From the NCBI RefSeq assembly GCF_021596505.1, contig NZ_PJIZ01000037.1, positions 1 through 64,000 of the forward strand: DNA of 64,000 nucleotides, written 5' to 3'. Position 1 is the stretch's first letter. The number at the start of each line of letters is the position of its first letter. Shown piece by piece: positions 47,601 through 55,729 of the stretch. The DNA comes from Nostoc sp. CMAA1605 (GTDB lineage Bacteria; Cyanobacteriota; Cyanobacteriia; Cyanobacteriales; Nostocaceae). The notes under the pieces are model-generated. The model had not been told where the DNA came from, searched no databases, and saw only the letters and a program-made list of their open reading frames with translations. Made by a program: the position numbers and the translations under genes.

Positions 47601-50530
47601 AATTCATAACCTGCTTCATAGTCATGCAAAATTGCACAATGTAGTAATCCATAGGCAGTAAAAAAGAGAGCGGATGCAGGCGATATTCCTTGACGTACAG
47701 AGGATTCTACCCCCTGATATACAATTAATGGATATAGGTGAGGCGCAAAGAAATAAGCCGGTGTGCCTACCTGAAACAGAAAACGCATAACAGCGATCGC
47801 CAATGGGTCAGTTTCTAGGGGAAGGTCAATTAATTCCCTGGAGGTGCGATCGCCAATGGTTTGCCTAGTCCGCGTCAGGGCGATCGCATAATCTTCTAAA
47901 GACGGTGTTTGAGGGAAGGTAAGGCCAAACTGACTCAGAAATTCCAACCCCAATCTCAAAGACTCTTCTAATTTGCCTTGGGCAACAAGAGCTTCTAACT
48001 GAAGCTCACGCACTCTGACTAAATCTAAATTATTTCTAGCCCACTTTTGTAACTCCAAGACCAGTCGTTCCATTTCGGCGAAGTCACCTTGTACATATGT
48101 GGCTTCGATCATTTGGGTGTAGAAGTCTACGGCCAGGGAGTAATCTTGCTGCCAAATTTCGGAGCTTAATAGTGATAATGCTGTTTGAAAATAGTTCATC
48201 GCCGAACTGTAAGCCGCAGATTTCTTTGCTTGTTTTCCAGCGATAATATTAAGTCGGGCTAACTCGAAGATAGCATGGGGTTCTACGATCTCTAATCGAC
48301 CGATATTTAACTGATTAACAATTTCAAAAACGGTAATGTGGTTATTTTCGTCTTTTTGTGCCTTTAAGAATAAATTGCCAATCTGGAAATGAGTTTGAGA
48401 TTTCTCCTGTTCTGGAATCAGAGAATAAGCAGCTTGTTGGACGCGATCGTGGAGAAAGCGATAATTGCAGTTTTCCTGTTGAGTGTGGGGTGTTGCTTGA
48501 GTTTCTGACAAATAAAATTTATACAAATCCCTTTGGGGGAGAATCAACCCCGCCTGTAATGCTTGCCACAATTTTGTAGCTACCTCGGCCTGGGATTGCT
48601 GAGAAACGATCGCCAATGTATTTAAATCAAACTGCCCGCCCATACAAGCCGCCAGTTTTAAAATCTCTTGGGTAGCGGTTGGTAGCTTTTGCAACTGCTG
48701 CACCATTAACGCGACCACATCATCAGTTAAAGCCGCATCTTGCACCTGCACAATATCACACTGCCAATACCCCGCATTCGCGTCAAAGTGAATTAACCGG
48801 TCTTGATGTAACGCCTTCAAAAACTGGGTCGCAAAGAAGGGATTCCCCTGGGTTTTCTGCATCACCAGGTGTGTCAGTGGTTGCACTAGGAATGTGGCAG
48901 CATGAAGGGTATCGGCAATCAGATGATTGAGACTAGTAAAATTTAGGGGTTTTAGGGTAATGGTATTGATTTTTGCCCCAGCTTTCTCCATTCCACTCAG
49001 AGTCAACATCAACGGGTGGGCGGCAAACACCTCATTATCCCGATATGCCCCTAACAGCAACAAACAGCCCGTTTGTGACTCAGACATTAACACCCGAATC
49101 AAATGCAACGAAGCGGAATCTGCCCATTGCAAATCATCGACAAACATCACTAAAGGGTGTGCAGGGGCGGTAAAGACTTGAATAAACCTGTGAAACAACA
49201 AATTAAACCGATTTTGGGCGGCGGTTCCTGATAGTTCCGGTGCTGGTGGTTGGGTGCCAATAATCCGTTCGAGTTCGGGAATCAGTTCTACAATCACTTG
49301 GGCATTTTCTCCCAGGGCTGCGAGAATCTGGGTTTTCCAGTGTTGCAATTGGCGATCGCTTTCACTCAACAGTTGCCCAACTAAGTCTCGAAAGCCTTGC
49401 ACAAAGGCAGAGAAGGGAATGTTGCGATTAAATTGGTCAAATTTACCTTTGATGAAGTAACCCCGTTGTTTGACAATTGGCTTATGTACTTCATTGACAA
49501 CGGCTGTTTTACCAATGCCGGAAAACCCCGCCACCAGCATCATTTCTGATCTGCCTTGGGCTACCCGTGCAAAAGCGTCTAGTAGGGTTTGGACTGCGGT
49601 TTCTCTACCGTAGAGTTTTTCGGGGATAAGGAAGCGATCGCATAAATCCCTTTTTCCCAACTCAAAGGCGGTAATTGTCCCTGTTTTTTTCCACTGGCTG
49701 CAACATTCTGCTAAATCATGCTTGAGTCCCAAGGCACTTTGATAACGGTCTTCGGCATTTTTAGCCATGAGTTTGGCGACAATTGCCCCCAGCATTTCCG
49801 GTATATCAGTATTTACTACATGGACAGGTGTGACAATTTTAGCAATGTGACAATGCACTAATTCTAAGGGGTCATCGGTAAGAAAGGGTAAGCGACCTGT
49901 GAGTAGTTGATACAGGGTGACACCCAGGGCATAAAAGTCACTGCGATAATCGATACCGCGATTCATGCGTCCGGTTTGTTCGGGGGCGAGATAGGCTAGA
50001 GTGCCTTCTAGGGTGTTGGGGTTTTGAATCTCCTGGGTTTCTTTGGGCAGTAGGGAGGCTATGCTTAGGTCTATGAGTTTAATTTGTTTTGATTGTGGAT
50101 GAATGAGGATGTTGGCGGGTTTAATGTCTTTGTGGATGACTCGATGTAGGTGTAGTTGGTGGAGAATATCTGCCAATTGGATGGCTATGGCTAAAATGTC
50201 TGCTAGGTCTAAGTAATGTTGCTGGATATATGTTTCTAGGGAGATCCCACCCCAGTCTGCCATGATCAGGGCGTAGCTATTGCCATAGGGTTCTAGACTT
50301 AGGGGTGGGATGATGCCTGTGATGGGCAGATTTTTGGCGATCGCATATTGATTGCGAAATTGTACCAATTCGCCAAATGTGGGATATTCTTGTTGTAGCA
50401 CCTTAATTACAACTGGTAATTTCTGACTTTCACGTACTGCTCGATACACGGCAGTACGTGAACCCCGGTAAATTTGTTCTGTGATGGTGTAGCCAGAAAT
50501 TTCCGGGACTTTTGGTGCTGGTGGTGTCAT
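44597..50530 (-). CDS. Multidomain Ser/Thr kinase-ATPase-GAF-histidine kinase (HstK type)
   Basis: A 1977 aa signalling protein. Domains: an N-terminal Hanks-type kinase (about 15-275) with catalytic HKDIKPAN (Asp135) and an altered DFG (DLS). An AAA_16/STAND-like ATPase (P-loop GFSGIGKT at 335-342) is followed by a long helical TPR-like region (about 640-1300). Two GAF domains (about 1340-1490 and 1530-1685) precede a histidine kinase with VAHEINNP (phospho-acceptor His1716), an N box NIFMNILANAID-like VFMNILANAID, DNGKGM and GTGLGLAI. This architecture is the HstK family of heterocystous cyanobacteria, combining Ser/Thr and His kinase activities. The start is set at ATG 50530; the longer frame opens at TTG. 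The ligand and partner response regulator are unknown. It lies directly upstream, in transcription terms, of the HEP island. Confidence 0.92.
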   Translation of the reverse strand: MTPPAPKVPEISGYTITEQIYRGSRTAVYRAVRESQKLPVVIKVLQQEYPTFGELVQFRNQYAIAKNLPITGIIPPLSLEPYGNSYALIMADWGGISLETYIQQHYLDLADILAIAIQLADILHQLHLHRVIHKDIKPANILIHPQSKQIKLIDLSIASLLPKETQEIQNPNTLEGTLAYLAPEQTGRMNRGIDYRSDFYALGVTLYQLLTGRLPFLTDDPLELVHCHIAKIVTPVHVVNTDIPEMLGAIVAKLMAKNAEDRYQSALGLKHDLAECCSQWKKTGTITAFELGKRDLCDRFLIPEKLYGRETAVQTLLDAFARVAQGRSEMMLVAGFSGIGKTAVVNEVHKPIVKQRGYFIKGKFDQFNRNIPFSAFVQGFRDLVGQLLSESDRQLQHWKTQILAALGENAQVIVELIPELERIIGTQPPAPELSGTAAQNRFNLLFHRFIQVFTAPAHPLVMFVDDLQWADSASLHLIRVLMSESQTGCLLLLGAYRDNEVFAAHPLMLTLSGMEKAGAKINTITLKPLNFTSLNHLIADTLHAATFLVQPLTHLVMQKTQGNPFFATQFLKALHQDRLIHFDANAGYWQCDIVQVQDAALTDDVVALMVQQLQKLPTATQEILKLAACMGGQFDLNTLAIVSQQSQAEVATKLWQALQAGLILPQRDLYKFYLSETQATPHTQQENCNYRFLHDRVQQAAYSLIPEQEKSQTHFQIGNLFLKAQKDENNHITVFEIVNQLNIGRLEIVEPHAIFELARLNIIAGKQAKKSAAYSSAMNYFQTALSLLSSEIWQQDYSLAVDFYTQMIEATYVQGDFAEMERLVLELQKWARNNLDLVRVRELQLEALVAQGKLEESLRLGLEFLSQFGLTFPQTPSLEDYAIALTRTRQTIGDRTSRELIDLPLETDPLAIAVMRFLFQVGTPAYFFAPHLYPLIVYQGVESSVRQGISPASALFFTAYGLLHCAILHDYEAGYEFGQLSLEICQKLAAEEDKSRLLLMNGVGITHWKRHFRECLMQFQSAYAIGLETGDSSSAGYSALNCCMFPYLMGEPLSDLETKMDSYQQVLRQINQGGILNYQKIHHQAILNLLGKSSDPCLISGEVYDEKKMVSFYQSTNDHAGLAYIFINKLMLAFWFENWEVAIQSADAAIQYLGGITGNPLNVIYRFYDALTRLASYQEEYEERIDQDLKEMATWAKAAPMNYQHKLDLVIAEQHRVKNHRVEAIDFYDRAIKGAKDNGFIQEEALANELAARFYLKWEKERIAAGYMQEAYYCYAHWGAKAKIAELETRYPDLLRPILQQAQTSTNILSTLATISPTSVSGHTNTRKSSISTKINYSLDFATILKASQALSSTIQFDELLHQLTQIILQNSGADRCALMLLSETGEWQVRAIATPNETKLCAEPLANHPHVPIKLIQYVKNTQEVVVIDNMETTLPVIGDYLRQRQPKSILCFPLLHQGHLTGILYLHNQLTCGVFTAERILILNFLCTQAAISLENARLYQQLEHSLQDAQQKSQDLAEVLALSNGQQKILALIAQRVSLNTILEETARSIESHARHPAYCSFLLIDAEGRLRYGAAPSLPAAYNALVDGIKIGPEVGSCGTAAYCKASVTVTDIVTDPFWANYQVALDFGLRACTSTPILGAEGQVLATLAMYQPVAGEFTLHDRQLMEVATYLARIAIERHQADIELQNTQLQVLQSEKMASLGNLVAGVAHEINNPIGFLNGSITNGQDYVQDLLGHLTLYQQHYPKPVKAIQDNATAIDLEFVSEDLPKLLNSMKGATNRITEISNSLRSFSRADSQYKISANLHEGLDSTLLILKYRLKANEHRPAIQVIQEFGDLPTIECFPGQLNQVFMNILANAIDMFDEMAQTKSFLELEANPQIITIRTEVISNQVYIRIRDNGKGMTQEVQEKIFDHLFTTKAVGKGTGLGLAIARQIVVEKHGGSLSVHSELGKGTEFTIQIPGNSTLGSAEC

Positions 50531-50720
50531 AAGCTCAATGACTGATAATTGCTTGGGCAAATTATTACTATTATTACAATGCCCAAATGTGTCAATAACT
50601 TAACAATTTTGGTTCTATTTCCTCAATTTATCATCACCAATTCAGATACCCAACTTTTTGAAAAAGTCGGGTATCTATACCTATCATAATTTGTTTAGCA
50701 GACTAATAACAACCAGTGTT

Positions 50721-50836
50721 ATACCAATTCACAATTCGCAATTCGCAATTCGCAATTCGCAATTCGCAATTGATAAATCCTGACTTGACAAGGTTTTCTG
50801 GGTTTCGATCTGTATCAGAATTTTAGTGAATTGGTA
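50721..50836. mobile_element. MITE-like element, ATACCAATTC/GAATTGGTAT family, copy 3
   Basis: A 116-base segment with perfect 10-base terminal repeats. Its left arm has expanded into a CAATTCG/GCAATTC microrepeat. The right arm (GTATCAGAATTTTAGTGAATTGGTAT) is complementary to the left arms of copies 1 and 2. Confidence 0.6.
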
Positions 50837-50839
50837 TTA

Positions 50840-51044
50840 CACCAATTCTCAAAAATTAAGCAACATACACAAACAAAGCTTGCAACCCAGATGACATCTG
50901 AACTTCTTAATTGCGTAAAGCCTGCGGCATAGCTGCGCTGAGAGCGTAGCGGGACGTTCGCGTTAGCGTCTCAAAGAGAAGTCCATTGCGTTAGCGGAAG
51001 CGGGGCGTTTAGCCCATTGCGAACTGCGAACTGCGAATTGGTAT
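50840..51044. mobile_element. Related MITE-like element with internal GCGTTAGCGG repeat
   Basis: Starts ACCAATTCTC directly after copy 3 and ends GAATTGGTAT at 51044, touching the stop codon of the next gene. The inside carries GCGTTAGCGGAAGCGGGGCG and GTTTAGCCCATTGCG, repeated at 59627. The ends are less perfect than in copies 1-3. Confidence 0.5.
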
Positions 51045-53233
51045 TACTGCCTAGTGCTGATGTATCCCAACATAGCAGAACCTTGGAATAAAGCATTACA
51101 TTTGCTTTCTTCGACAATACAGATACTACTGAGGGCTTGTTGATAAACTTCTGTATCTTCTTGTTCTAAAGAAAGTTGGGCGGCTAGTTGTAAATCTTCG
51201 ATGGCTTTGGTGTGTTGGGGATCAGATTTATTACCTGTTAGTTGCACAATTTCGTAGCGCACCATGCCCCGTTTTAGGTAAACTTTGGCGAGTTTGTCGT
51301 TAATTTTTAAGGCTTGGTCAAAGTCAGCGATCGCCTGTTGGTATTGTTGCACAGAGTTGTTACTGTATTGGGCGATTTGATAGCGGACAGAACCACGTTG
51401 AAAGTAAGCTTCGGATTTAGCGGCGTTGAGTTTCAAGGCTTGGTCAAAATCTGCGATCGCTTCTTGATATTCTTGGAGCGTGTCGCTACTGTATTTAGCA
51501 ATTTGGGAGTAAACAATCCCCCTTCTGATATAGGCTTCGGCTTCTTTGTTGTTGAGAATCAAAGCTTGGTTAAAATCTGCGATCGCCAGTTTATATTCCT
51601 TATCTGGGTCGTTGCTATATTCTGCCATCATATAGCGCGCATTGCCTCGATTGACAAAGGCTTTAATTTCCTGGGGATTCAGTTGTAGTGCGGCACTGTA
51701 GTCTGCTAGCGCGCCTTCGTAGTCTTTGAGATTGTAACGAGCATTACCCCGATTCACGTAGGCTTTGCTATTGTTGGGTTCTTTTTGGATGGCTTGGGTA
51801 AAGTTGTCTGCCGCCTGTTTATAGTCTCGCACTTGGTAAGCTGCATGACCTTGCTGGTAATAATCAGCAAAACTTAAGGTAGGAGGATTAACATTAGGCT
51901 GTGTAATTAAGCTTTGCTGGGCATAATGATTCCGCGACACCAAAGGACGAGTTAATTTCATCATCACATCTAAGTATCCCAATACCCCAAAACCCAACAA
52001 GCAACAGACTACGGGATATAGTCGCTTTCTCAGACGACGGCGTTTTGGTGCAGCACTAGGGTTAGTGGATGGCCAGTTGCTTTGGTATAAAGGCATGACT
52101 GGCAATGGTAAACCAATAGGTTGAGTCGGTGGAGAGTAGCGTCTTTTTTTGGTGGTGGTACGGGGACGTAAATGTTCTTTTCTTTCTATCGCCTGCACGG
52201 AGGGGAAAGGATCTCTACCACCCAAGCGGACTGCCCGTTCACACCAAGGACAACTATGTAGGTGATTGCTGTAGCGATGCTGATGATTCGCGCTACAAAC
52301 AGTCAAAGAATCTTCCGCTTCTGCGAGGGCAGATAACCAAGCTTGAGCCGTAGGACGCTGTTGGGGGGCGTAATGTCCATCCTCAAAGCACTGCACAAAC
52401 AGTTGTTGCAATCGAGGATGCAGAATTTCCCAAGGTGGGGCAATAGGTGTAGGCAGATAAGGGACTTTGCGCTGTTGACTGTAAGTGAAATGTCCAGCCG
52501 CAATTCTGGCTTCGTAGGGTGGTGGTTCAGCAACGCCTTGGTAAATCCCAGAGAAAGGATGTGTACCTTCCATTAATAATTGGAAGATTAACACTCCTAA
52601 GCCAAAGACATCATGACTCAAATCGCGATCGTGGTGAGCAAAGATTTTATTCTGTAACTCTGGGGGTGTAAATTCCGGTTTACCCACCGGACACCGATAC
52701 ACCATATCGTTTTCTGAGTCACGCACTTGGAAAGAATCTGTATCTACCAAGGTGACTAAGGCTGTGTCACTGACGAGAATATTCGACTCATTGACATCGC
52801 CCACACAGTAACCACTATTATGTAAAGCGGCAAAAGCCGCCGCTAAATTGCGCGCCGTCCGCAGCAAATACTGATAATTAAACAACGGACAATGTTGGCG
52901 GCGAGTTCTGGGGTTGTAAAAGTCAATGATGGGACGCATTCCCCGAATGCGGGGCATTAAAAATCCCACAATGCTTTTACTGTCATCTGTCCCCCACAAT
53001 AATTCCTGTGGCCAGGCAATGGAAATATGCCCCAGATTTGCCGTTGGGTTTTCCGGTGGGTTAGTCAGCATCGCCCGTAGTTTATGGGCATGAGCGACTG
53101 TTGATTTGTGATAAACCTTAGCGACTAAATCACCTGCGGATGGTACAGCATAAATACAAGCTTCACCACCGCGCCCCAAACTGACGCTAAGACTGAGAAT
53201 TTCTTCCTGGGGAAGATAACGTAGTACCTTCAT
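51044..53233 (-). CDS. Ser/Thr kinase-like protein with zinc motif and TPR repeats (YegI/TerY-P type)
   Basis: A 729 aa protein. The N-terminal kinase-like domain (about 10-300) has a glycine loop GRGGEACIY, Lys in VAKVYHK, an atypical catalytic loop GDVNESN (Asp146) and VDTDSF in place of DFG. Next is a Cys/His cluster (C-x3-H-x-H then HSCPWCE, about 315-335) that could bind zinc. One TM helix (about 413-432) and a C-terminal domain of five or so TPR repeats follow. This kinase type accompanies a PP2C phosphatase and a VWA protein, both of which lie just upstream on the same strand. The start is ATG 53233, as the longer frame opens at TTG. Role inferred from family: control of a stress-response phosphorylation switch. 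Confidence 0.85.
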   Translation of the reverse strand: MKVLRYLPQEEILSLSVSLGRGGEACIYAVPSAGDLVAKVYHKSTVAHAHKLRAMLTNPPENPTANLGHISIAWPQELLWGTDDSKSIVGFLMPRIRGMRPIIDFYNPRTRRQHCPLFNYQYLLRTARNLAAAFAALHNSGYCVGDVNESNILVSDTALVTLVDTDSFQVRDSENDMVYRCPVGKPEFTPPELQNKIFAHHDRDLSHDVFGLGVLIFQLLMEGTHPFSGIYQGVAEPPPYEARIAAGHFTYSQQRKVPYLPTPIAPPWEILHPRLQQLFVQCFEDGHYAPQQRPTAQAWLSALAEAEDSLTVCSANHQHRYSNHLHSCPWCERAVRLGGRDPFPSVQAIERKEHLRPRTTTKKRRYSPPTQPIGLPLPVMPLYQSNWPSTNPSAAPKRRRLRKRLYPVVCCLLGFGVLGYLDVMMKLTRPLVSRNHYAQQSLITQPNVNPPTLSFADYYQQGHAAYQVRDYKQAADNFTQAIQKEPNNSKAYVNRGNARYNLKDYEGALADYSAALQLNPQEIKAFVNRGNARYMMAEYSNDPDKEYKLAIADFNQALILNNKEAEAYIRRGIVYSQIAKYSSDTLQEYQEAIADFDQALKLNAAKSEAYFQRGSVRYQIAQYSNNSVQQYQQAIADFDQALKINDKLAKVYLKRGMVRYEIVQLTGNKSDPQHTKAIEDLQLAAQLSLEQEDTEVYQQALSSICIVEESKCNALFQGSAMLGYISTRQ

Positions 53234-53399
53234 GATCAATCACGGTTAAGGGTTTATTGGGCATGGGGCATTGGGCATGGGGCATGGGGCATTGTTTCTG
53301 TTTTCCTACTCTCCCTACCCAATTCGCAATTCGCAATTCGCAATTCGCAATTCGCAATTGATATTCTGATACTCAGAAGTTCTTAATTTTGAATTTTGC

Positions 53400-53442
53400 G
53401 GAAAGTTGCGTGCGGGGGTTTCCCCCGTTGAGCAAACTTTCC
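53400..53442. repeat. Nested hairpin inserted in an AATTTTG repeat
   Basis: The outer stem is GGAAAGTT / AACTTTCC. The inner stem is CGGGGG / CCCCCG with a TTT loop. It interrupts a GAATTTTGAATTTT run, which suggests a small mobile insertion. There is no T run, so it is a poor terminator. Confidence 0.6.
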
Positions 53443-53481
53443 AAGACGAATTTTGAATTTTGAATTGATTCGCCCCTTGCC

Positions 53482-54258
53482 TCACAAAAGGGCAGCTAAA
53501 ATCAGGGTTAAGTCGTCATCAGTACGTTGGGTAATGCGCTCAGAGCCTAAAAACTTCACTAACTGTTCTTTTGCTTCCGTTCTATCTTCTGTTTTTTCCA
53601 CAAAATCGAATAAAGGGAAAAAGAACGGTTTGTGAGGTTCGCCAACCACCATATTCAAAGCCAGCATTTGTAGTCCATCGGTGAGGACTCCAATATTTAC
53701 TATGGCTTCGCGCCACACTCTCATTTGCGCTGTCTCTAAAGCACCTGGTGAAGTCAAAAAAGTCGTTTCGTTAATATATTCGCCATTATTGGGGATGGTG
53801 AGGGCTAGTAAGTTGCCCATGCGATCCTTTGCTACTGCTAAACCATCACCAATTTGTACGACTGCGACCATTTCTGGGGAGGCGATCGCAATAATTAAGG
53901 TAGTTGCTAAATCCTGGGGCTGTTTTTGACAAGCCGCCGCTTCATCTTCCACAGCTTTTTTCGCGGCTAGTAAGGCATCAGTTAACAGCCATTGCACTGT
54001 TTCATCTTCAGCTAAGGAGTCTTTAGTTATATTTTTCAGCGAAAGGTTTTCTATGGCTGTTTCTACAGCTACCATCGCACCGACTTTCCCTTGGCTGGCA
54101 GAACCCGCACCATCTGCGGCGGCTGCTACTAACACGTTATCAGGCAATAGTTGCCAGTGGTGGGCATCCTGACACAGCTGCTTATTTTTGAGGTGGCTTG
54201 TACCACAGACAGAGGCGGCGACTACCTGCCAATGAGGGTTCTGTTTTGATGTTTTCAT
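53482..54258 (-). CDS. PP2C-type protein phosphatase of the TerY-P triad
   Basis: A 258 aa metal-dependent phosphatase. Motifs: AAADGAGSASQGKVGA (metal Asp), VVQIGDGLAV, VLTDGLQ and the final TDDDLTLI with two metal-binding Asp. The N-terminus WQVVAASVCGTSHLKNKQLCQDAHHW matches the opening of small PP2C proteins in these triads (YegK-like). It lies between the VWA gene and the kinase-TPR gene on the same strand and would reverse the kinase's phosphorylation. The ATG is unambiguous. Confidence 0.87.
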   Translation of the reverse strand: MKTSKQNPHWQVVAASVCGTSHLKNKQLCQDAHHWQLLPDNVLVAAAADGAGSASQGKVGAMVAVETAIENLSLKNITKDSLAEDETVQWLLTDALLAAKKAVEDEAAACQKQPQDLATTLIIAIASPEMVAVVQIGDGLAVAKDRMGNLLALTIPNNGEYINETTFLTSPGALETAQMRVWREAIVNIGVLTDGLQMLALNMVVGEPHKPFFFPLFDFVEKTEDRTEAKEQLVKFLGSERITQRTDDDLTLILAALL

Positions 54259-54303
54259 ATATTTGTTCTGTCAGCTAGCTGTGAAAGTGTCAAGCCGCAA
54301 TCT

Positions 54304-54520
54304 AGCTAGAAAGGGGGTAGGGGTTTAGGGGGTGTAAGGGTGTAAGGGTGTAAGGGTGTAGGGGTATAGGGGTGTGAGGGTATGAGGGTGTAAGGGTAAA
54401 AAGATTTTCATGTTTGATGATCAAGCATTATTTCTTTTTACTTTTGCCTTTTACCTTTTGCCTTTTGCCTTTTACCTTTTACCTTTTACCTTTTGCCTTG
54501 TGACTTTTACCTTTTGACTT
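54304..54520. repeat. GGTGTAAG and CTTTTACC/CTTTTGCC tandem repeats
   Basis: At 54304-54399 about a dozen GGTGTAAG/GGTATAGG units are followed at 54433-54520 by TTACCTTTTGCCTTT-type units. They fill the gap between the VWA and PP2C genes of the triad. Confidence 0.85.
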
Positions 54521-54522
54521 TT

Positions 54523-55197
54523 CTAGATAGAACCCCAGCCAATTGGCGGTAGTGCGATTTGCTCATCTATCTGTGAGTGGGAAACTGCCGACATACTAGC
54601 CGATAACCAGACAAACATCTCAATAAAGTTCAGTCCTTTGAGTTTTAAGGGTGTGCGGACAGCGATTTGATTGAGGCGCATCATATTCGCGTTTTCTACA
54701 CCCACGCTAAAAAAGGCTACGCGTTTATTTGCTTCATCTCCTTGCAAACGAATTGCCGCTTGCTCAACTAAATGATCTAGTTCCCCTTGTGGCTCTCCAT
54801 CGGTAATCATAAATACCCACGGGCGATAATAGGCAATACCATGAGCGCGATACAAAGATTTACGCTCTTGCACCATATCTAAGGCTTTATGAATACCCGC
54901 ACCCATACTAGTTAATCCTTGGGCTGTCAAAATCGGCGGATTAAATTGATCTGCGGTGACAAAATCTTGCACTACATTGATATGACTATCAAAGGTGACG
55001 ATCGCAATTTCTACTCGTCTGGCTGCTATGGAATTTTTGATTAATTCATCTTTCAAACTCAGCAAGCCCTGGTTAAGAGCTTCTATGGCATGACCTTGCA
55101 TTGAACCAGATGTATCAAGTAACAATACACAAGGACAACGTGGTTCTGGATTCTCTGCAAATTCTACTACTTCATCTAGGGTTAATGTATCACTCAT
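54523..55197 (-). CDS. VWA domain protein of the TerY-P triad (YegL/TerY-like)
   Basis: A 224 aa von Willebrand A protein. The MIDAS motif is LLLDTSGSM (D-x-S-x-S), with the Thr of LTSMGAGIHKAL and FMITDGEPQG completing metal binding. The whole protein is a single VWA fold, as in TerY and YegL. The start is set at ATG 55197 (MSDTLTLDEVVEF); the longer frame opens at TTG nine codons earlier. It is the first gene of the trio and may act as the metal-dependent adaptor or target of the kinase/phosphatase pair. Confidence 0.87.
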   Translation of the reverse strand: MSDTLTLDEVVEFAENPEPRCPCVLLLDTSGSMQGHAIEALNQGLLSLKDELIKNSIAARRVEIAIVTFDSHINVVQDFVTADQFNPPILTAQGLTSMGAGIHKALDMVQERKSLYRAHGIAYYRPWVFMITDGEPQGELDHLVEQAAIRLQGDEANKRVAFFSVGVENANMMRLNQIAVRTPLKLKGLNFIEMFVWLSASMSAVSHSQIDEQIALPPIGWGSI

Positions 55198-55729
55198 AAC
55201 GTTTTGTGTTATGTTATAGTCCAAAGCTCTATTTTCCTTTTTTCAAAGTATATATTTTCCACAGTGGAAGCCAAAAATATTCATGGTAGATGTTTGATGG
55301 TAGCTGATCTAATCTTCATTCAACAAAGCATTCGCACCGCAATTTCTACATCTTTAATGAAATCTTAATCAGGATGTAGATAAAATAGTGAATGGTTCAC
55401 ATTGGAGACATTAATCTATCTACCGAAATTTATATAGAGCAAACATAGAATATAATAAATATTTCCCATTTGCCTACATGAATTTTTAAAGATTTTGTGT
55501 GGGATTTTTATTTTTCTATATAGAAATAAAATTTTTTAAATATATCCATCAGCATGACAAAACACTCGTTGTAGCTAAGATAACTTCAAAACAAGAATAG
55601 TCAAGACAGTGAGCATTTTTACAAACTATTACTAATTACTCAGACAAAAACTTAGAAAATTTCCCTCCTATTCCCCATTCCCCATTCCCCATTCCCCATT
55701 CCCTATTCCTTGTTTGTTCCCTATTGAAT
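55198..55729. other. Divergent intergenic region, VWA gene / response regulator
   Basis: About 530 AT-rich bases between divergently transcribed genes. No ORF is plausible. At 55672-55706 ATTCCCC units form a short repeat next to the response regulator start. Promoters for both transcription units should lie here. Confidence 0.5.

Noticed and set aside
48358-49460. Plus-strand open frames inside the giant kinase gene
   Set aside because: Shadows of the minus-strand ATPase and TPR-like coding sequence.
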